From positions 1-7,204 of the forward strand of contig JAUVKE010000124.1 of NCBI GenBank assembly GCA_030592105.1: a stretch of 7,204 nucleotides of DNA, written 5' to 3'. This DNA is from Desulfobacteraceae bacterium. Its GTDB lineage: Bacteria; Desulfobacterota; Desulfobacteria; Desulfobacterales; BuS5. Below are positions 6,730 to 7,204 of this stretch, in pieces. Below the pieces are notes generated by a model, which worked only from the letters and a program-made list of their open reading frames with translations, did not search any database and was not told the origin of the DNA. Within the stretch, counting starts at the first letter, position 1; each line of letters starts with the position of its first letter. A program made the position numbers and the translations under genes.

Positions 6730-6744
6730 AGCAGATGTTCTGCT
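6730..6744. promoter_or_regulatory. 15-bp palindrome at the predicted dnaA transcription start
   Basis: agcag-atgtt-ctgct has 5-bp perfect arms and lies directly downstream of the candidate -10 (6746-6751). This is the place expected for a repressor site covering the start of transcription. It is short, so chance is possible. Confidence 0.3.
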
Positions 6745-6745
6745 G

Positions 6746-6774
6746 CTTTTAAATAATTTTTATGCATCTGTCAA
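6746..6774 (-). promoter_or_regulatory. Candidate sigma70-type promoter of the dnaA-like gene
   Basis: On the - strand, a perfect TTGACA (6774-6769) is followed by a 17-nt spacer and TAAAAG (6751-6746, 4/6 match to TATAAT). A start near 6739 would give a leader of about 95 nt containing the 6687-6717 inverted repeat. The palindrome aaaaaacgtttttt (6781-6794) lies just upstream of the -35 and could act as an A/T-rich UP-like element or a binding site. Confidence 0.45.
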
Positions 6775-6942
6775 ACTGGGAAAAAACGTTTTTTATTTAT
6801 TCTTTTATAAAGTTATGAACAATTTATATCTATCTGTTTTTTTTATGTTTTTTAAATAAAATCTTTGCAACCCGCTTTAAATACACTGTTTTTTAAAATA
6901 TTAAATTTTTGTAAAAATTTTAATAATATCTGCTACATTTGC

Positions 6943-6960
6943 ATAATTGTTAACAATTAT
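6943..6960. repeat. Perfect 18-bp palindrome
   Basis: ATAATTGTTAACAATTAT is self-complementary across all 18 bases with a GTTAAC centre. It lies in the middle of the AT-rich intergenic region. Its half site AATTGTT/AACAATT recurs at 6676-6682, 6819-6825 and 7096-7102, which suggests a shared protein-binding motif. Confidence 0.6.
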
Positions 6961-7090
6961 AATCTAATTATTGACAATTGGTTTTCGTGAAATAGCTATT
7001 AAAATCTTTGATTATCTTTAAATGTTATAAAATGTTTAAAATAAAAAATATTACCACCTGATCCTATTCACATATGTAATTTAATAAGTT

Positions 7091-7118
7091 CTGGCAATTG
7101 TTTATAAAAGAGTATAAC
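7091..7118 (+). promoter_or_regulatory. Candidate promoter for the rightward partial gene
   Basis: CTGGCA (7091-7096, 4/6), a 16-nt spacer, and TATAAC (7113-7118, 5/6) on the + strand. The left arm of the TTGTTTATAA inverted pair (7098-7107) lies inside the spacer and the right arm (7138-7147) lies downstream of the predicted start. A protein binding both would cover this promoter. Confidence 0.35.
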
Positions 7119-7181
7119 CTTTTAACAAGTATGCCGGTTATAAACAAAAAACAGTCAAATTAAAAAAAGCAGGCTATTATA

Positions 7182-7204
7182 ATGAAAAAGAGACTTCCTA
7201 TTAT
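7182..7204 (+). CDS. Start of a rightward gene cut by the window edge
   Basis: ATG at 7182 is followed by codons for MKKRLPI, open to the end of the window. AGG (7171-7173) sits 8 nt upstream as a plausible Shine-Dalgarno, and a candidate promoter lies at 7091-7118. Too little is visible to name a product. It would be transcribed divergently from the dnaA-like gene. Confidence 0.4.

Larger units (their letters stand above)
6646..7181. other. AT-rich, palindrome-rich divergent intergenic region (possible origin or regulatory region)
   Basis: About 536 bp with no supported gene, strikingly A/T-rich from about 6780 to 7060. It holds a candidate dnaA promoter, several palindromes (6687-6717, 6730-6744, 6781-6794, 6943-6960), a 10-bp inverted pair TTGTTTATAA/TTATAAACAA (7098-7107, 7138-7147), and an 11-bp direct repeat TAAAATCTTTG (6857-6867, 7000-7010). 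No perfect DnaA box TTATNCACA was found. The nearest is CTATTCACA (7064-7072, 8/9). Location upstream of a dnaA gene plus AT-richness makes an origin conceivable but unproven. Confidence 0.5.

Noticed and set aside
6971..6999. TTGACA at 6971-6976 as a + strand promoter
   Set aside because: No acceptable -10 at 16-18 nt; the best hexamers match at only about 3 positions.
7064..7072. CTATTCACA as a classical DnaA box
   Set aside because: One mismatch from TTATNCACA, isolated, and the DnaA signature here is altered. Kept only as a remark.
1..7204. CRISPR array, tRNA, rRNA, transposase or phage genes
   Set aside because: No regularly spaced repeats, cloverleaf-like sequence or relevant protein motifs were seen on either strand.

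Overview
The window looks like the chromosome of an AT-rich, Gram-negative sulfate-reducer-type bacterium, most likely Desulfobacterota (Desulfobacterales-like). This is an inference. It rests on the style of the DnaA paralogue (a 'RYHATV' DNA-binding signature and an AEDFTNEMV block), the tandem PilT-type ATPases preceded by a small conserved protein, and a 'cgttcccaggc...gcctgggaacg' palindromic repeat of a kind common in that group. No phage, transposase, CRISPR, tRNA or rRNA gene is visible.

Layout from left to right. (1) Positions 1-840, + strand: the 3' part of an alpha/beta-hydrolase gene that runs in from outside the window. (2) 841-1018: a composite of two strong palindromes between convergent gene ends. 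(3) 1019-3451, - strand: a compact three-gene cluster, transcribed right to left as an 85-aa conserved small protein, a divergent PilT-like ATPase, then a second PilT-like ATPase. The two ATPases are only 3 bp apart. (4) 3452-3711: a regulatory gap. (5) 3712-5097, - strand: a GlcD-type FAD-linked 2-hydroxyacid dehydrogenase with no GlcE or GlcF partner in view. (6) 5098-5304: a gap with a candidate promoter. (7) 5305-6645, - strand: a full-length DnaA-family protein. (8) 6646-7181: a very AT-rich, palindrome-rich divergent intergenic region. (9) 7182 onward, + strand: the first codons of a gene cut by the window edge.

The most interesting item is the DnaA-family protein. All four domains are recognisable, but the Walker A lysine is methionine, Walker B reads Glu-Asn instead of Asp-Asp, and the DNA-contact signature is RYHATV instead of RDHTTV. 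The intergenic region above it has no perfect TTATNCACA DnaA box. It does hold three copies of a related 10-mer, TTAT(A/G)AACAA, plus several palindromes, so an initiator or regulator with altered specificity acting on its own upstream region is a testable idea.

Second is the PilT pair. In collinear numbering the two His-box histidines (223 and 230) are split between the proteins: one lacks the first, the other lacks the second. That suggests specialised subunits, possibly of a mixed motor. The remaining genes look metabolically ordinary, although the hydrolase appears to have Asn where the family's catalytic Asp is expected.
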